A program made the translations under genes and the position numbers. From NCBI GenBank assembly GCA_034096865.1, contig JAWQFJ010020223.1, positions 27,501 to 91,500 of the forward strand: a DNA stretch of 64,000 nucleotides, written 5' to 3'. This document shows, piece by piece, positions 1-55,854 of the stretch. The DNA is from Theodoxus fluviatilis. Taxonomy: Eukaryota > Mollusca > Gastropoda > Cycloneritida > Neritidae. Each line of letters opens with the position of its first letter. The stretch's first letter is position 1. The notes below the pieces were generated by a model. The model searched no databases and was not told the origin of the DNA. It saw nothing but the letters and a program-made list of their open reading frames with translations.

Positions 1-324
1 ACAAGACGAATGAGTTTGTGCGGAACATGACAGCGGCACTTGTAGGCCCACAGGAACCCCTTCTGGCGACCGTCAAGCGACGCAAGCTGGCCTGGTTTGG
101 CCACGTCACCAGGCACGACTCCCTGTGCAAGACTGTACTGTAGGGCACACTAGAGGGCGGTCGTCGCCGAGGTCGACAGAGAAAGAGCTGGACGGACAAC
201 ATCAAGGAGTGGACGGCCCTCCCCATGAAAGAGCTGCTCAGGACAGCCACCAACAGACCTGAATGGCGGAGGATCTCCGTGTCGTCGTCCCTCATGTCCC
301 CCCGACGGCCAGAGCGGTCAAGGG

Positions 325-329
<5 letters not shown>
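1..329 (+). pseudogene. 3' end of a non-LTR retrotransposon pol (RTE-like), broken
   Basis: Reading from base 3, the frame gives the C-terminal tail of a LINE reverse-transcriptase polyprotein. It contains the signatures RRKLAWFGHVTRHDS and GGRRRGRQRKSWTDNIKEW, which recur at the end of RTE-like pol proteins; the element at 48.2-49.6 kb has the related RKLKWYGHVSRGSG. An in-frame TAG at 141-143 interrupts it and the frame ends at a TGA at 327-329. The 5' part lies outside the window. It is a dead copy, closed on its 3' side by a GA microsatellite. The subfamily is uncertain. Confidence 0.75.

Positions 330-403
<74 letters not shown>
328..403. repeat. (GA)n microsatellite
   Basis: Nearly uninterrupted GA dinucleotides directly after the LINE tail at 1-329. 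Confidence 0.95.
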
Positions 404-761
404 ACATGAAGAAAGAGCTCTTCATTAGGTTATGATTAGGTATGACACCAAAGATTATAGGTAACCTATAATCTTTGATGACACGTAAGTGTGCCGATGG
501 TATTCTGTTACGTGCTAGCAACCACAAAGTTAACAGAGAATATGGGCACTCTCACCGGCTTCTGCCAGTTCTGGTTCGAAGGAATCTCATCAATTGCCGA
601 TGAAAAGCCTGCATCTACGTACAGATGACAGTCTCCCGTTCAGTGATATCAAAGATCATTGGTGATACCACACACTACACGTACAGTGTAAGTGTAAGTG
701 CTGCAGAATCGGGATAATGACAAGGTGGAATGTTACTCGGTCAGACGTAGGTTTGTTGTTG
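404..761. other. Non-coding spacer with a perfect short hairpin
   Basis: No gene is visible. It holds a perfect palindrome: 13-base arms at 449-461 and 465-477 around a TAA loop. The rest looks single copy. Confidence 0.5.
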
Positions 762-944
762 GGTTGGTTGGTTGGTGTTTTACGGCCTAACAGCCTTTGT
801 AGGCTATGTAAGGCCATTAAGCACGAAAATCACTAGAACAGTTTAGAGTAAACGTAATCCAGTCACGGTGTCCCTAGTTATTCGCCTCTTACGAATTGCG
901 TAGGAGACGCGGTGGGTCAGTTCTTACCCCGAACCCACAGGGGG
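762..944 (+). repeat. Dispersed ~200-bp repeat (ATGG family), copy 1
   Basis: The family starts with a tetranucleotide run, followed by GTTTTACGGCCTATCAGCC, TTTGTAGGCTATGTAAGGCC, ATTAAGCACGAAAATCAC and CCTAGTTATTCGCCTCTTA, and ends at CGAACCCACAGGGGG. In this copy the run is TTGG instead of ATGG. No coding potential. At least nine related copies lie in this window on both strands. The tail-like tetranucleotide suggests a SINE or LINE 3' end. Confidence 0.8.
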
Positions 945-1514
945 ATTGTTGTTGGGTATTTCGGTTGTTGTTGTTGTTGACAGAAAAGATTACAGAACTT
1001 CCCTAAAGACGTCAGAAACAACCATTCATGGGTAAACGTGAAACTTTAAACTCACAAAGAATGTGCAGTGATGGTTGGGCTTTCTGATTAGAGCGAAATA
1101 TTAATGTTGCCGAAGTGACCACTGGACTTCGGAGTCAGATTCAATCAGTTGGGGAGAACACAGGCCACCTCTTACAAGAGTCCACACATCAGATCCCAGC
1201 ATCGACACTCGTTGATGGGATGATGAACAGATACAGAAAATATGTTCCATCCTCAATCAGAGCCCAAATAGTGCATCTCAGTCAAGAGTATAACTCCTGT
1301 TATCCTGATCTCACATCTAGATACTCTCTGTCATAATTTTGTTGCCCCAAGTCAAAACCTCACCCAATTCAGTTGAATGGAGTGAGAAGATGAACGGAGT
1401 GTGTGTGTGTGTCTGTGTATGTGTGATTAACCAGAAAATATTTTTTAATTGTCTGAGATGGATCTACAATCTGGTAGAGAGTTGGGGAATAGAGAGAAAG
1501 GAGAGAGAGTGGGG
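945..1514. other. Non-coding spacer
   Basis: Contains a TTG-rich stretch near 948-985 and a short TG run near 1399-1430. The short open frames here have no recognisable product. Confidence 0.5.
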
Positions 1515-1660
1515 GATGGATGGAGTTTTACGGCCTATCAGCCTTTCTAGGCTATGTAAGGCCATTATGCCTGAAAATCACTGGAACAGTTTAGAGTAAA
1601 CGCTAATCAAGTAACAGTGTCCCTAGTTATTCGCCTCTTATGAATCGCATAGGGAGACGC
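1515..1660 (+). repeat. Dispersed ATGG-family repeat, copy 2
   Basis: GGATGGATGGAGTTTTACGG, then the family core through CTAGTTATTCGCCTCTTATG; it runs into a GA microsatellite instead of the usual CCCACAGGGGG end. Confidence 0.8.
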
Positions 1661-1665
1661 TGTGA

Positions 1666-1669
1666 GAGT

Positions 1670-1704
<35 letters not shown>

Positions 1705-1778
1705 GAGAGAGATGAGAGAGAGATATGGATGGACGGAGCACACACACACACACACACACACACAGAGAGAGCCTGAAC
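1666..1778. repeat. (GA)n and (CA)n microsatellites
   Basis: GA tract about 1670-1725 followed by CA about 1738-1762. Long Ser/Leu and Cys/Val frames across it are repeat artefacts. Confidence 0.9.
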
Positions 1779-1824
1779 CAATTGACCAACAGATAACTAG
1801 ATAACAAAATGGATATTCCTCTTG

Positions 1825-1985
1825 TATGACATGGATGGATGGATGGATGAATAGACGCATGGAGGCTGTGTGAGGCCATTGAGCACGAAAATCACTCAAA
1901 TAGTTTAAGAGTAAGCACACATCAAGTCACTACGTTCCTAGTTATTCACCCCTTGCAAATCCCGTAGGGAAATACCACAGAGGGC
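1825..1985 (+). repeat. Dispersed ATGG-family repeat, copy 3 (diverged)
   Basis: ATGG run, GGCTGTGTGAGGCCATTGAG, and the CCTAGTTATTCACCCCTTGC block; it lacks the GTTTTACGGCC start. Confidence 0.7.
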
Positions 1986-3028
1986 TTGCAAATGACAGAG
2001 AACAAGAGCAACAGTTTATTCTTAGTTTATTTCTTCTGTCATGAATGCAACTCACAAGTCTGAAATTGCACGCAATATTCATTTTAAAATACAACATGAA
2101 AACAGCCACAGACAAACACAGTAACAATATCCTACTTACATTTTCACTGACACATTACCCCTATGTGCTGTTGGTTCTTTCTATTTCAGTTCTGCATTCT
2201 ATTCAGCACCTTTCGTTTTGCCCGATGAAACAGCTGCCTTCTATGTTTATCCTGTCCATGCAGAAGGTAACTCTACACTTGGAGCCTTTCTCAAGCTTGT
2301 GAAAAATCTACAGCTCATCTTTGTCAATTGATGTTCGGGATCAACAATTTGTTAAGAAGGTCCAAGAATGAAAGTTGTGTGTGTGTGTGTGTGTGTGTGT
2401 GTACACACTTGTTTGTGCACACATGTGTGAGCATATGCAATTCTTTGTGCTGGTGCCTGTGTGAGTGTTTGTGCATGTGTGTGTGTGTGCAGTGTGTGTG
2501 TGAGTGCATCATATGTGTGTGTGTGTGTGTGTGTGCTTGTGCAATGCATCAAAATGGTCAAATTGATAGCAAAATGCGTTATACTAGCTAGAGTGCTGAA
2601 AACTACTTTGCTGTTTCTTGTCCTTGGCTTACAAGCACCATACCTGGTACACACAATTATGCCTCAAAGATCTAACTTCAGCCAACAATTTTAATAACTT
2701 CTATACAACATACACCTCTTTCATAGCTGAATATACTATTTTTAAAAGCAAACTTCCCTGAAAACATGAGATGGTGGAGATGAGACTATACCTAACTAAA
2801 TAAAGCACTGCTCCTTCATAAAACTGCACCCAATTCGATTCAGCACTACTTTGGGGTTTCATAGTTTGCTAGATAAATGCCAAAACGTCCTCTCTGAGCT
2901 GCAAAGCCAACGTATGCATTTAACTTTAAGATTAAGAGAGAAAGAAAGTCATGCTGAAGCACATAGACCCTGTTAGTGTAGTCTGTAGAGGTCCATGTGA
3001 GATTTTCCAAGCACACCACCCAGTAGTG
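1986..3028. other. Non-coding spacer with (TG)n tracts
   Basis: TG-rich stretches at about 2376-2402 and 2478-2535; otherwise apparently unique AT-rich DNA with no supported gene. Confidence 0.5.
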
Positions 3029-3261
3029 AAGTTGGAGGATGGATGGATGGATGAATGGATGGATGGATGGATGGATGGATGGATGGTGTTTTATGGCCTA
3101 TCAGCCTTTGTAGGCTATATAAGGTCATTAAGCATGAAAATCACTAGAACAGTTTAGAGTAAACGCAAATCAAGTCACAGTGTCCCTAGTTATTTGCCTC
3201 TTACGAATCGTGTAGAGAGACACGGTGGGTCAATTCTTACCCCCGAGCCCACAGGGGGAGG
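3029..3261 (+). repeat. Dispersed ATGG-family repeat, copy 4 (near full length)
   Basis: (ATGG)n at 3036-3087, then the complete core to CGAGCCCACAGGGGGAGG. One of the best copies for defining a consensus. Confidence 0.85.
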
Positions 3262-4289
3262 TTGGAGGCAAAACTTGATTCAATCAGATAGATGAGGGGC
3301 CTGCCCCATGTCTGTCACAAACCTCTAGACCCGAAGAAGGAGCTTATTCTATAAAACCTTGCCTCTACTTGCAGCTTTGCCAGACCTTATTGGCCACCTG
3401 TCTCTTGTTGATTTACCAGGTACGTCATGTGGAGGGAGGAGCAAGGTCATGGAGAGACAAACTTGGGCCGTCACAGAGGACAAGGAGTGGATCACGCATG
3501 CTATGCATGGGAGTACTGAACATGAAACATCTAGTCAATACGGTCATTGCATGGAACGAAACATGTAGGTAACAATGTTGTGAAGAGAGGGATGTGTGTG
3601 TGATGAGAAGTGTGCATGTGTGTGTATGTGTGTACGCATATGTGTGTGCATGTGTTTTTGTGTGTATGTGTGTGTGAGTGCATGTGTTTGTGTATGCATA
3701 TGTGTTTGTGTGTGCATAATTATGTGCCTGTGCATGTGTGTGCATGTATTTATATGTATGTGTGTGTGCATGCACATGTGTGTGCATGCATGTGTGTGAG
3801 TGTGTGTGCATATGTGTGTGGGCACGCCTATGTGAAATGAGAAACTTGTTAACATGAACATGCACAAACAAACATGCCCTCTGACCTCTGAGTGCATGAA
3901 TGCAAACAGACTACTATGCCTGTAAGAAAGTTTGTGTAGATGGATCTATGTCATAAATAAAAATGTTCTTTGGTGGTGAAATGCTATATAAATCCATTTA
4001 AATGGACAGTGGTAACTTCTTCAAATATTACAAAAATTCAACTGATACTTTTCTTTCTCATGTGGAATTCTTTAAGATTCTTTATTGACATAAGAAAACT
4101 TCACATGAATATTAGGGATTCTTATAACGCTATCAAAACAATCCAAACCCTGTAAATTTAATAATCTTTAAAAACTCATTACACTAAAAACAAGATATGC
4201 TTTGCTTTTTGGTCTACATTGTAACTTACAACTGGAAGCAATCATTAATGCCAAGGAGGCAGAATTGCCATAAATTAAATGATCATGAA
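3262..4289. other. Non-coding spacer with a TG-rich tract; possible PHF14 poly(A) signal
   Basis: A TG-rich degenerate tract spans about 3590-3832. Read on the minus strand, 4081-4086 is AATAAA, about 0.9 kb beyond the PHF14 stop, and ATTAAA lies near 4158. Either could end the PHF14 transcript; neither is proven. Confidence 0.35.
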
Positions 4290-4488
4290 TAAGTTTTGTG
4301 GCCTACCAACCTCTGCAGGCTATGCAATGTCATTGACTACAAAATCACTACAGCTGATAAGAATATGAGCAAGTCAAACCTCAAACTCCCTAGCTATTCA
4401 CCGTTTACAGATAAAATACTAGAGGGAGACATGTATTCTTACCCTCAACCCACAGGGGGCACACTCTTACCCTCAACCCACAGGGGGG
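4290..4488 (+). repeat. Dispersed ATGG-family repeat, copy 5 (old, diverged)
   Basis: GTTTTGTGGCCTACCAACCT, GCAGGCTATGCAATGTCATT and two successive CAACCCACAGGGGG ends, the last ~24 bases duplicated. Probably within the PHF14 3' untranslated region. Confidence 0.65.
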
Positions 4489-4671
4489 TACAGAACCACC
4501 CTGCTGAGCAAAACAGCAGCATGTTCACTCAGTGGTCAAGTCATCAGAAGACTCCAGTTTCCACCAAATATAATCTCCATCTTTCTCCCTGGAAGCTTTC
4601 TGGCCGTTCTCTCTGGTGAATCACTGAATGCCCTCCCTCTTCTCTGGTGCACTCTCATCCATACTGCATGC

Positions 4672-4706
4672 ACACACAAACAGACACACACACACACACA
4701 CAGACA

Positions 4707-4751
<45 letters not shown>
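4672..4751. repeat. (CA)n microsatellite
   Basis: CA tract with a few interruptions downstream of the PHF14 stop codon. Confidence 0.95.
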
Positions 4752-4752
<1 letters not shown>

Positions 4753-5003
4753 TGCCCACTATCACTCTAGCTTCCCAGCAAAAAACCCATCTCAACACTG
4801 AAGTAATACATAGAGTAAATGCCTGTTCTCAGCAAGCAGCAAATGCAATGCAAACATCTCTGGCCAGAGGCGCCAGATGCAGTCACGTCCAGACAGGGAG
4901 AAGTCGAAGAGCCAGTGAAACAATCCAAGGTTTGAATTTTCTCCGGCACTGAACTCAGCCTGCCCTCCCTGAACGGAGAGCAGAAAACTGCTTGATAGGG
5001 GAA

Positions 5004-50159
<45,156 letters not shown>

Positions 50160-50415
50160 GGTTCTTTGTGGATAAGGGAGGCAACTAGCACGTTGTTCAA
50201 GTACTCTTCAAACAACATTTAAAAAATAAAATAAGGCATAATTATATTCAACAATCATTAGAGTCTTGTCTTATTTAATTGTTATGCGCTGTGATGTACT
50301 TTCAAGATTGATTATAGGTTTTTGGCATACTTACGTTTGTTAGAGAGTATTCTCCATCGCAGTGTGATTCGTTGACCTGTGTCGAACAGCGTACGTCCAG
50401 AACAATTTATCGACA
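50160..50415. promoter_or_regulatory. Shared divergent promoter region of PHF14 and NDUFA4
   Basis: Only 256 bp separate the two start codons, so both transcription starts and both 5' UTRs must lie here unless there are upstream non-coding exons. The centre is AT-rich with no obvious TATA box placed for either gene. Mild GC enrichment and CpGs are seen close to the NDUFA4 start. Confidence 0.7.
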
Positions 50416-50457
50416 ATGAAGGGCCTGTCGGTATCCAGCCTGAAGGGCCACCCCTCT
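50416..50457 (+). CDS. NDUFA4: NDUFA4 exon 1
   Basis: ATG through TCT, donor GTAAGT. 14 codons, phase 0. Confidence 0.92.
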
Positions 50458-53400
50458 GTAAGTAGTGAAATGTCTCGTTACGTTTCCTTTCTTTGATTTA
50501 GCGAATTGCCTCTGGTTCTGCTTCATCAGAGTGTGATACTGATAGGCAATGACCTCTAATGCTCTATAGATAGTGTAAGGGCACCAGTGTGCTGCAGTGT
50601 ACTGTAGATACGTGAACTAGTATTGTAGTAAATCACTGCAACCTAACGTTGGTCAACACTTAGGATTTCCCCCCGCATAATTTCGCAGAGTCGGGTTATT
50701 TCTCATCTTCAACTGTATTCAGAATATGGAGATAGAACAGGCCATAGAGATGTGTGAACTACGATCCGATTGAGTACGGTACATCAATTGTTACTGGTGC
50801 CAGTGGTGGTCAACATGTTGAACAACAATAAAAAGGGGTCCATATAAAACGTGCATCGGCGCTATCGGCGCTATCGGCGACTATCGGCGACTATCGGCGA
50901 CTATCGGCCCAGCTAAAGTTGAAACATAGTGGCTAGCTTATACTTATAGAACTCGTACTTACGTCAAATCGCCGTAGTTTGATGTTTAATTCGTCCGCTG
51001 AACGTTGCCAAGACTAATGAGATCGCCGTAGTTTGACTGTTACGTCCCTTCGTGATGCGGTCGCTTCTGTGTAGCGGTCCGAAAGCTTAGTTGAATTTGT
51101 TTGGTTTTTGGCGACCCATGTGTCTCAAAATTGAGTAGAAGTATTTTGAGGGTATTGGGATATCGAAACATCGTTTCCAGTGTCCCCATAAGTACCTTTT
51201 GGGGAAGGCCCAGTGGTTTTTTGAGAGCCCACCCAAGTGCACATAGAGGCCAAGATGGGGTGAAACTACGGCGATCGCATTATTCTTGGCAGCGTTCAGC
51301 GGACGAATTAAACATCAAACTACGGCGATTTGACGTAAGTACGAGTTCTATAAGTATAAGCTAGCCACAATGTTTCAACTTTAGCTGGGCCGATAGGCGC
51401 CGATAGTCGCCGATAGTCGCCGATAGCGCCGATGCACGTTTTATATAGACCGATAAAAAGAGCTAATCTCTTCTGCCGCTCTAGTGAAACCATGAATGTC
51501 ATTCACATGATGGCGATGCCTTTGATCTTTGACGATGCTGCGATCCATGGTGTTATGGTTGGAAACTACTCTGAACGTGTCCAACAATGCACGTTTTCAT
51601 GTTGCCACAGATACATATTTGTTTTGCAGTAATTTCTCACTTGTATCGTACTACCAAGCGGCAGTTATCCCAGAAACTAGTGAAAGGTGTTGAAAAAGAC
51701 ATGTAATTAGAATATTAAAAACCTGGTATGCATGTTCCTGCCTTAATAGGACTAATTTTCATATTAGGCTTCAGGCCTGTGGCATACTTATATTTTGCAA
51801 AAGGTAAAGATGCCAATTTTAATAATGCGACTTTCCAGCCATTGATGGGTGCTCATACCACACACTTTTTACCCCCAGGTCATTGGGCTACTCTTTTATC
51901 ACTGGAACACCACCTCAACTCCCTGGGGAGCCCTGCTCCCTCTCCCTCCATTAGTCCAATACCACCACTTTTCACCCCACCCCCACCCCACTCATCCCCC
52001 CTGTGGTTCCCAGGCTGTAGCTCCTTGTAAACAAGGATGTAATGTTCACATAAGCACAAGACGTAGCTTGACCTTTGTACCTAGAGCTGTCTGATAAAGT
52101 TGCTTGGAAAAATCCAGCATCTGAACCTGAACCTTTTGACATGTAGTTCCTGCTGTGTTGTGTATGTGTGTGTTTGTGTGTGGACTCCACATGGCTGATG
52201 AGAATGTTATGCCACAGAATCTTGGCTTTAGCCAGTTTAGGAGAGAATGGGAAAAGATTATGATGTAGAACAGAAACAAGTTGTGGTTAAGGTAACATGG
52301 TAACAACAACAACACATAGACACATGAAAGCATGCACGCATACACACAGACACATGCACACACATGCACGTACACATGCATACTCACTCACTCACTCACT
52401 CTCACATACTCTGTCATGAAACCCAGATATATCAGGTTGCTAATGTCATGGCAGGTTGTCTTCATTTTTACTGTTCATGTTGGTCTGTGGGTTGATATGT
52501 CCAATTAGCTGTAGACCTGGAGGCTGTAATATGTTGCTCTGCTTTGTTACAGCTGATTCCCCTGTTCGTCTGTGTGGGAGCAGGAGTGGTTGCGTCCTTC
52601 GGCTATATCTTTCGTCTGGCCACCCGCAACCCTGATGTCAGGTATCCATTTTCTTTCTCCATGGACCTCTGTCTCTACAAATGTGCCTTGCCTCCATGTG
52701 GCATTCTCAATGTCTCTAGAGATGTGCCTTGCCTCCATGTGGCATTCTCAATGTCTCTAGAGATGTGCCTTGCCTCCATGTGGCATTCTCAATGTCTCTA
52801 GAGATGTGCCTTGCCTCCATGTGGCATTCTCAATGTCTCTAGAGATGTGCCTTGCCTCCATGTGGCATTCTCAATGTCTCTAGAGATGTGCCTTGCCTCC
52901 ATGTGGCATTCTCAATGTCTCCTCAAATGTGCCTTGCCTTCATGTGGCTTTCTAAATGACTCTAGAGATGTGCCTTGCTTCCATGTGGCATTCTCAATGT
53001 CTCCTCAAATGTGCCTTGCCTTCATGTGGCATTCTCAATGTCTCTAGAGATGTGCCTTGCTTCCATGTGGCATTCTCAATGTCTCTAGAAAAGTGCCTTG
53101 CCTCCATGTGGCATTCTCAATGTCTCTAGAGATGTGCCTTGCCTCCATGTGGCATTCTCAATGTCTCTAGAGATGTGCCTTGCCTCCATGTGGCATTCTC
53201 AATGTCTCTGGAGATGTGCCTTGCCTCCATGTGGCATTCTCAATGTCTCTAGAGATGTGCCTTGCCTCCATGTGGCATTCTCAATGTCTCTACAAATGGG
53301 CCTTGCCTCCATGTGGCATTCTCAATGTCTCGAGAGATGTGCCTTGCCTCCATGTGGCATTCTCAATGTCTCTAGAGATGTGCCTTGCCTCCATGTGGCA

Positions 53401-54313
53401 TTCTCAATGTCTCTAGAGATGTGCCTTGCCTCCATGTGGCATTCTCAATGTCTCTAGAGATGTGACTGGCCTCCATGTGACATTCTCAATGTCTCTAGAG
53501 ATGTGACTGGCCTCCATGTGACATTCTCAATGTCTCTAGAGATGTGACTGGCCTCCATGGGGCAGTTTCAATCCCTTGTACTGCTGGCTTTCATGGACTG
53601 GAATTTTTATATATAAATAAACCAATTTGTCTTAAAATTAAGTGAAACATAGTCTCTTAAAAATCTTAATTAAAATTCACGAGTTGTAACGTGTTCGGTA
53701 TTTATGATTTAATGAGATACATGCATGCTGTTTGTGAAACAGGTCTGATACTGATAGGTATCTCCAGTAGCACTTTCCTCCTGCATGAGTGCCGAGTCAG
53801 TTCCTCAAGCTCTACGAGTTCACCTATTGGAACCCTGTCTTCTGACAGGCAGATTTAGGCAAGCAAGCTTTGGCTTTGACTATGTTTGAGGTGCAGGGCC
53901 GTGGTTCAATTCCTGGGACAGGAGAAAATCTGTATTGTTAAGGTTTGCTAGGCATTGAAATCTGAACTCGAGTGTTACACAGAATAGGTAGTGTACAAAC
54001 TCCCTTGTTTTCTTCACACAGCTGGGACCGTAAGAACAACCAGCTGCCCATGCTGAAGATGCAGCCCACAGACCAGTACAAGGTATGTCACACACACACA
54101 TGCACACACACACACACACACATATGCATACATATGCATACATGCACACACACACACACATATGCATGCATATGCATACATGCAGTCATACATACACTCG
54201 CGCGCGCGGGCACACACACACACACACACACAGAGACTCACTGACTGATATATGAGCATACATACACACACACACACACATAATACATTAAAGACAGACA
54301 TCAAATCAAGGGG

Positions 54314-54374
<61 letters not shown>

Positions 54375-55334
54375 CTGCCAGGGTCAGTTGAGGGTCAAGG
54401 TGACCAACTAAAGCTAGGTGACTGAGCTGTCAACAAGTTACTTGCAGTGTGACACAGTCAGCAGACAAAGCAAATGTCACACAGGAACACAGGGAATGCT
54501 CCCTGGTTGAAACTGCTTGCTCTATGTACCAGGAAAGGACATAATGGCTGCCCATCTGCCCAGGGCTGGCAATGACTTGTGTAGGGTTGTGGTAAACACA
54601 GCTACTAGCCTTCTGGGCAAATGCAATGTTTTTCGACTACCTGCTGCTGATAAATAAGTTCAGCCTCCAGTATTCAGATGGCAAGAGATGTGCCCATGAA
54701 CATCTCTTCTGTAAAATTTAGGTTTGAAAATCACTGGTAGCTTATGCAAGTTATGGTGAACAAGAACTAGAACCATGTCATAATCCATTAAAAACAGACC
54801 CATTTTTTGCTAGATGCAGAGGAGATAATCCAATGCTGCTTTGATGCTGTAGGGCTGCTTTGATGCTGTAGGGCTGCTTTGATGCTGTAGGTCTGCTTTG
54901 ATGCTGTAGGTCTGCTTTGATGCTGTAGGGCTGCTTTGATGCTGTAGGTCTGCTTTGATGCTGTAGGTCTGCTTTGATGCTGTAGGTCTGCTTTGATGCT
55001 GTAGGGCTGCTTTGATGCTGTAGGTCTGCTTTGATGCTGTAGGTCTGCTTTGATGCTGTAGGTCTGCTTTGATGCTGTAGGTCTGCATTGATGCTGTAGG
55101 TCTGCTTTGATGCTGTAGGGCTGCTTTGATGCTGTAGGTCTGCTTTGATGCTGTAGGTCTGCTTTGATGCTGTAGGTCTGCTTTGATGCTGTAGGGCTGC
55201 TTTGATACTGTAGGTCTGCTTTGATGCTGTAGGTATGCATTGATGCTGTAGGTCTGCTTTCCCTGTTGCAGTTCTACTCCCCGGTGCGAGACTACTCCAA
55301 GGAGAAGTTCCCTGAAGAGCGACCCAACATCTAA
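50416..55334 (+). CDS. NDUFA4: NDUFA4 homologue, complete gene, 4 exons
   Basis: 84-aa small mitochondrial inner-membrane protein. NDUFA4 (COXFA4) was first assigned to complex I and is now regarded as a cytochrome c oxidase subunit. Exons 50416-50457, 52553-52641, 54022-54082 and 55272-55334 join in phase (255 nt with stop). Residues 1-14 are [14 protein letters not shown], then SLIPLFV-like [20 protein letters not shown] forms the single membrane helix, followed by [36 protein letters not shown] and EERPNI. Human NDUFA4 has the same plan: KHPSLIPLFV, RLALFNPDV, NDQYKFYSVNVDYSKLKKE. The start is the only ATG in frame before exon 2. Divergent from PHF14. Introns 2 and 3 hold minisatellites. 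Confidence 0.95.
50836..51452. mobile_element. Fold-back element with ~200-bp inverted arms (617 bp)
   Basis: Arms about 50837-51035 and 51255-51451 are near-perfect reverse complements: TATAAAACGTGCATCGGCGC, ATCGGCGACTATCGGCG subrepeats, AGCTTATACTTATAGAACTC, AAATCGCCGTAGTTTGATGT, TTCGTCCGCTGAACG. The ~220-bp centre is unrelated and non-coding. ATAAAAAG flanks both sides (50828-50835, 51453-51460), an 8-bp target duplication as in hAT-type insertion. In NDUFA4 intron 1. Confidence 0.85.
51461..52552. other. NDUFA4 intron 1, remainder
   Basis: No gene. Contains GTTAAGGTAACATGGTAAC near 52288, a CA-rich stretch at 52310-52385, and ACTC repeats near 52384-52402. Confidence 0.5.
52553..52641 (+). 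CDS. NDUFA4: NDUFA4 exon 2 (membrane helix)
   Basis: Acceptor TTGTTACAG, donor GTCAG|GTATCC. Encodes the transmembrane segment and RLATRNPDV. Phase 0 to 2. Confidence 0.95.
52672..53575. repeat. 41-bp minisatellite, ~22 units, in NDUFA4 intron 2
   Basis: Unit GATGTGCCTTGCCTCCATGT plus GGCATTCTCAATGTCTCTAG A. Starts ~30 bases after the exon 2 donor. Each unit contains TGTCTCTAG, a pyrimidine-plus-AG acceptor-like string. Confidence 0.96.
54022..54082 (+). CDS. NDUFA4: NDUFA4 exon 3
   Basis: Acceptor TTCACACAG, donor AAG|GTATGT. Encodes [20 protein letters not shown]. Phase 2 to 0. Confidence 0.95.
54084..54371. repeat. (CA)n complex tract and (GA)n
   Basis: CA/ATGCAT mix 54088-54290 starting right at the exon 3 donor, then pure GA 54314-54371. 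Intron 3. Confidence 0.93.
54832..55256. repeat. 19-bp minisatellite, ~22 units, abutting NDUFA4 exon 4
   Basis: Unit CTGCTTTGATGCTGTAGGT (GGT or GGG). Each copy reads like a 3' splice site, GCTTTGATGCTGTAG|G. Ends ~15 bases before the real acceptor TTGCAG. Confidence 0.96.
55272..55334 (+). CDS. NDUFA4: NDUFA4 exon 4 with stop
   Basis: Acceptor CCTGTTGCAG. Encodes [20 protein letters not shown] and TAA. The 19-bp array in intron 3 ends ~15 bases before this acceptor. Confidence 0.95.
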   Translation, partial: FYSPVRDYSKEKFPEERPNI

Positions 55335-55735
55335 GCCCAAGCCACTCACTGCTCCAGCAGTCTGGTTATGAGAATGCTGTGTTTTCTAAGAGTGAATGCT
55401 CCACTTGAGAATAGATGTAAGGATTTCTTTCCACGTGAACTTCTTCTGTAGTTACCGACACAGACTTTTACCAAATTACAGCTGACTCTGAAAGCATTTA
55501 TCTTTTCTCTTTTTTTTCTTCAAATTTTGAGATTGAGCTTTAAAGCTCCTCCTTTCGCACAAACATTCGGAGTACTCACTTGGTTTTGTCTTTTGGGGTT
55601 GTTCTACTGTATTACAGTGCCAGTCAAGATTGTTCTACTGTATTACAGTGCCAGTCAAGATTGTTCTACTGTATTACAGTGCCAGTCAAGATGTGAAAGT
55701 TACTGAAAAATAAAATGTACATAAATCATTTCTGC
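55335..55735 (+). terminator. NDUFA4 3' UTR with poly(A) signal and a 31-bp triplication
   Basis: Three tandem copies of TTGTTCTACTGTATTACAGT GCCAGTCAAGA (about 55598-55691), then AATAAA at 55709-55714; cleavage is expected 10-30 bases later. The UTR is about 390 nt. Confidence 0.75.
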
Positions 55736-55854
55736 CTTGTGTGACCTTTTTAAAGTCTCATGCCTTTGTCGAGAAAAGGTCGCTTGCAAGTGAATTGAAG
55801 CAAGTACTGCATGCATTGCCCTGCCATAAGAATGCGCTTGTAAATCTTCTCAGA

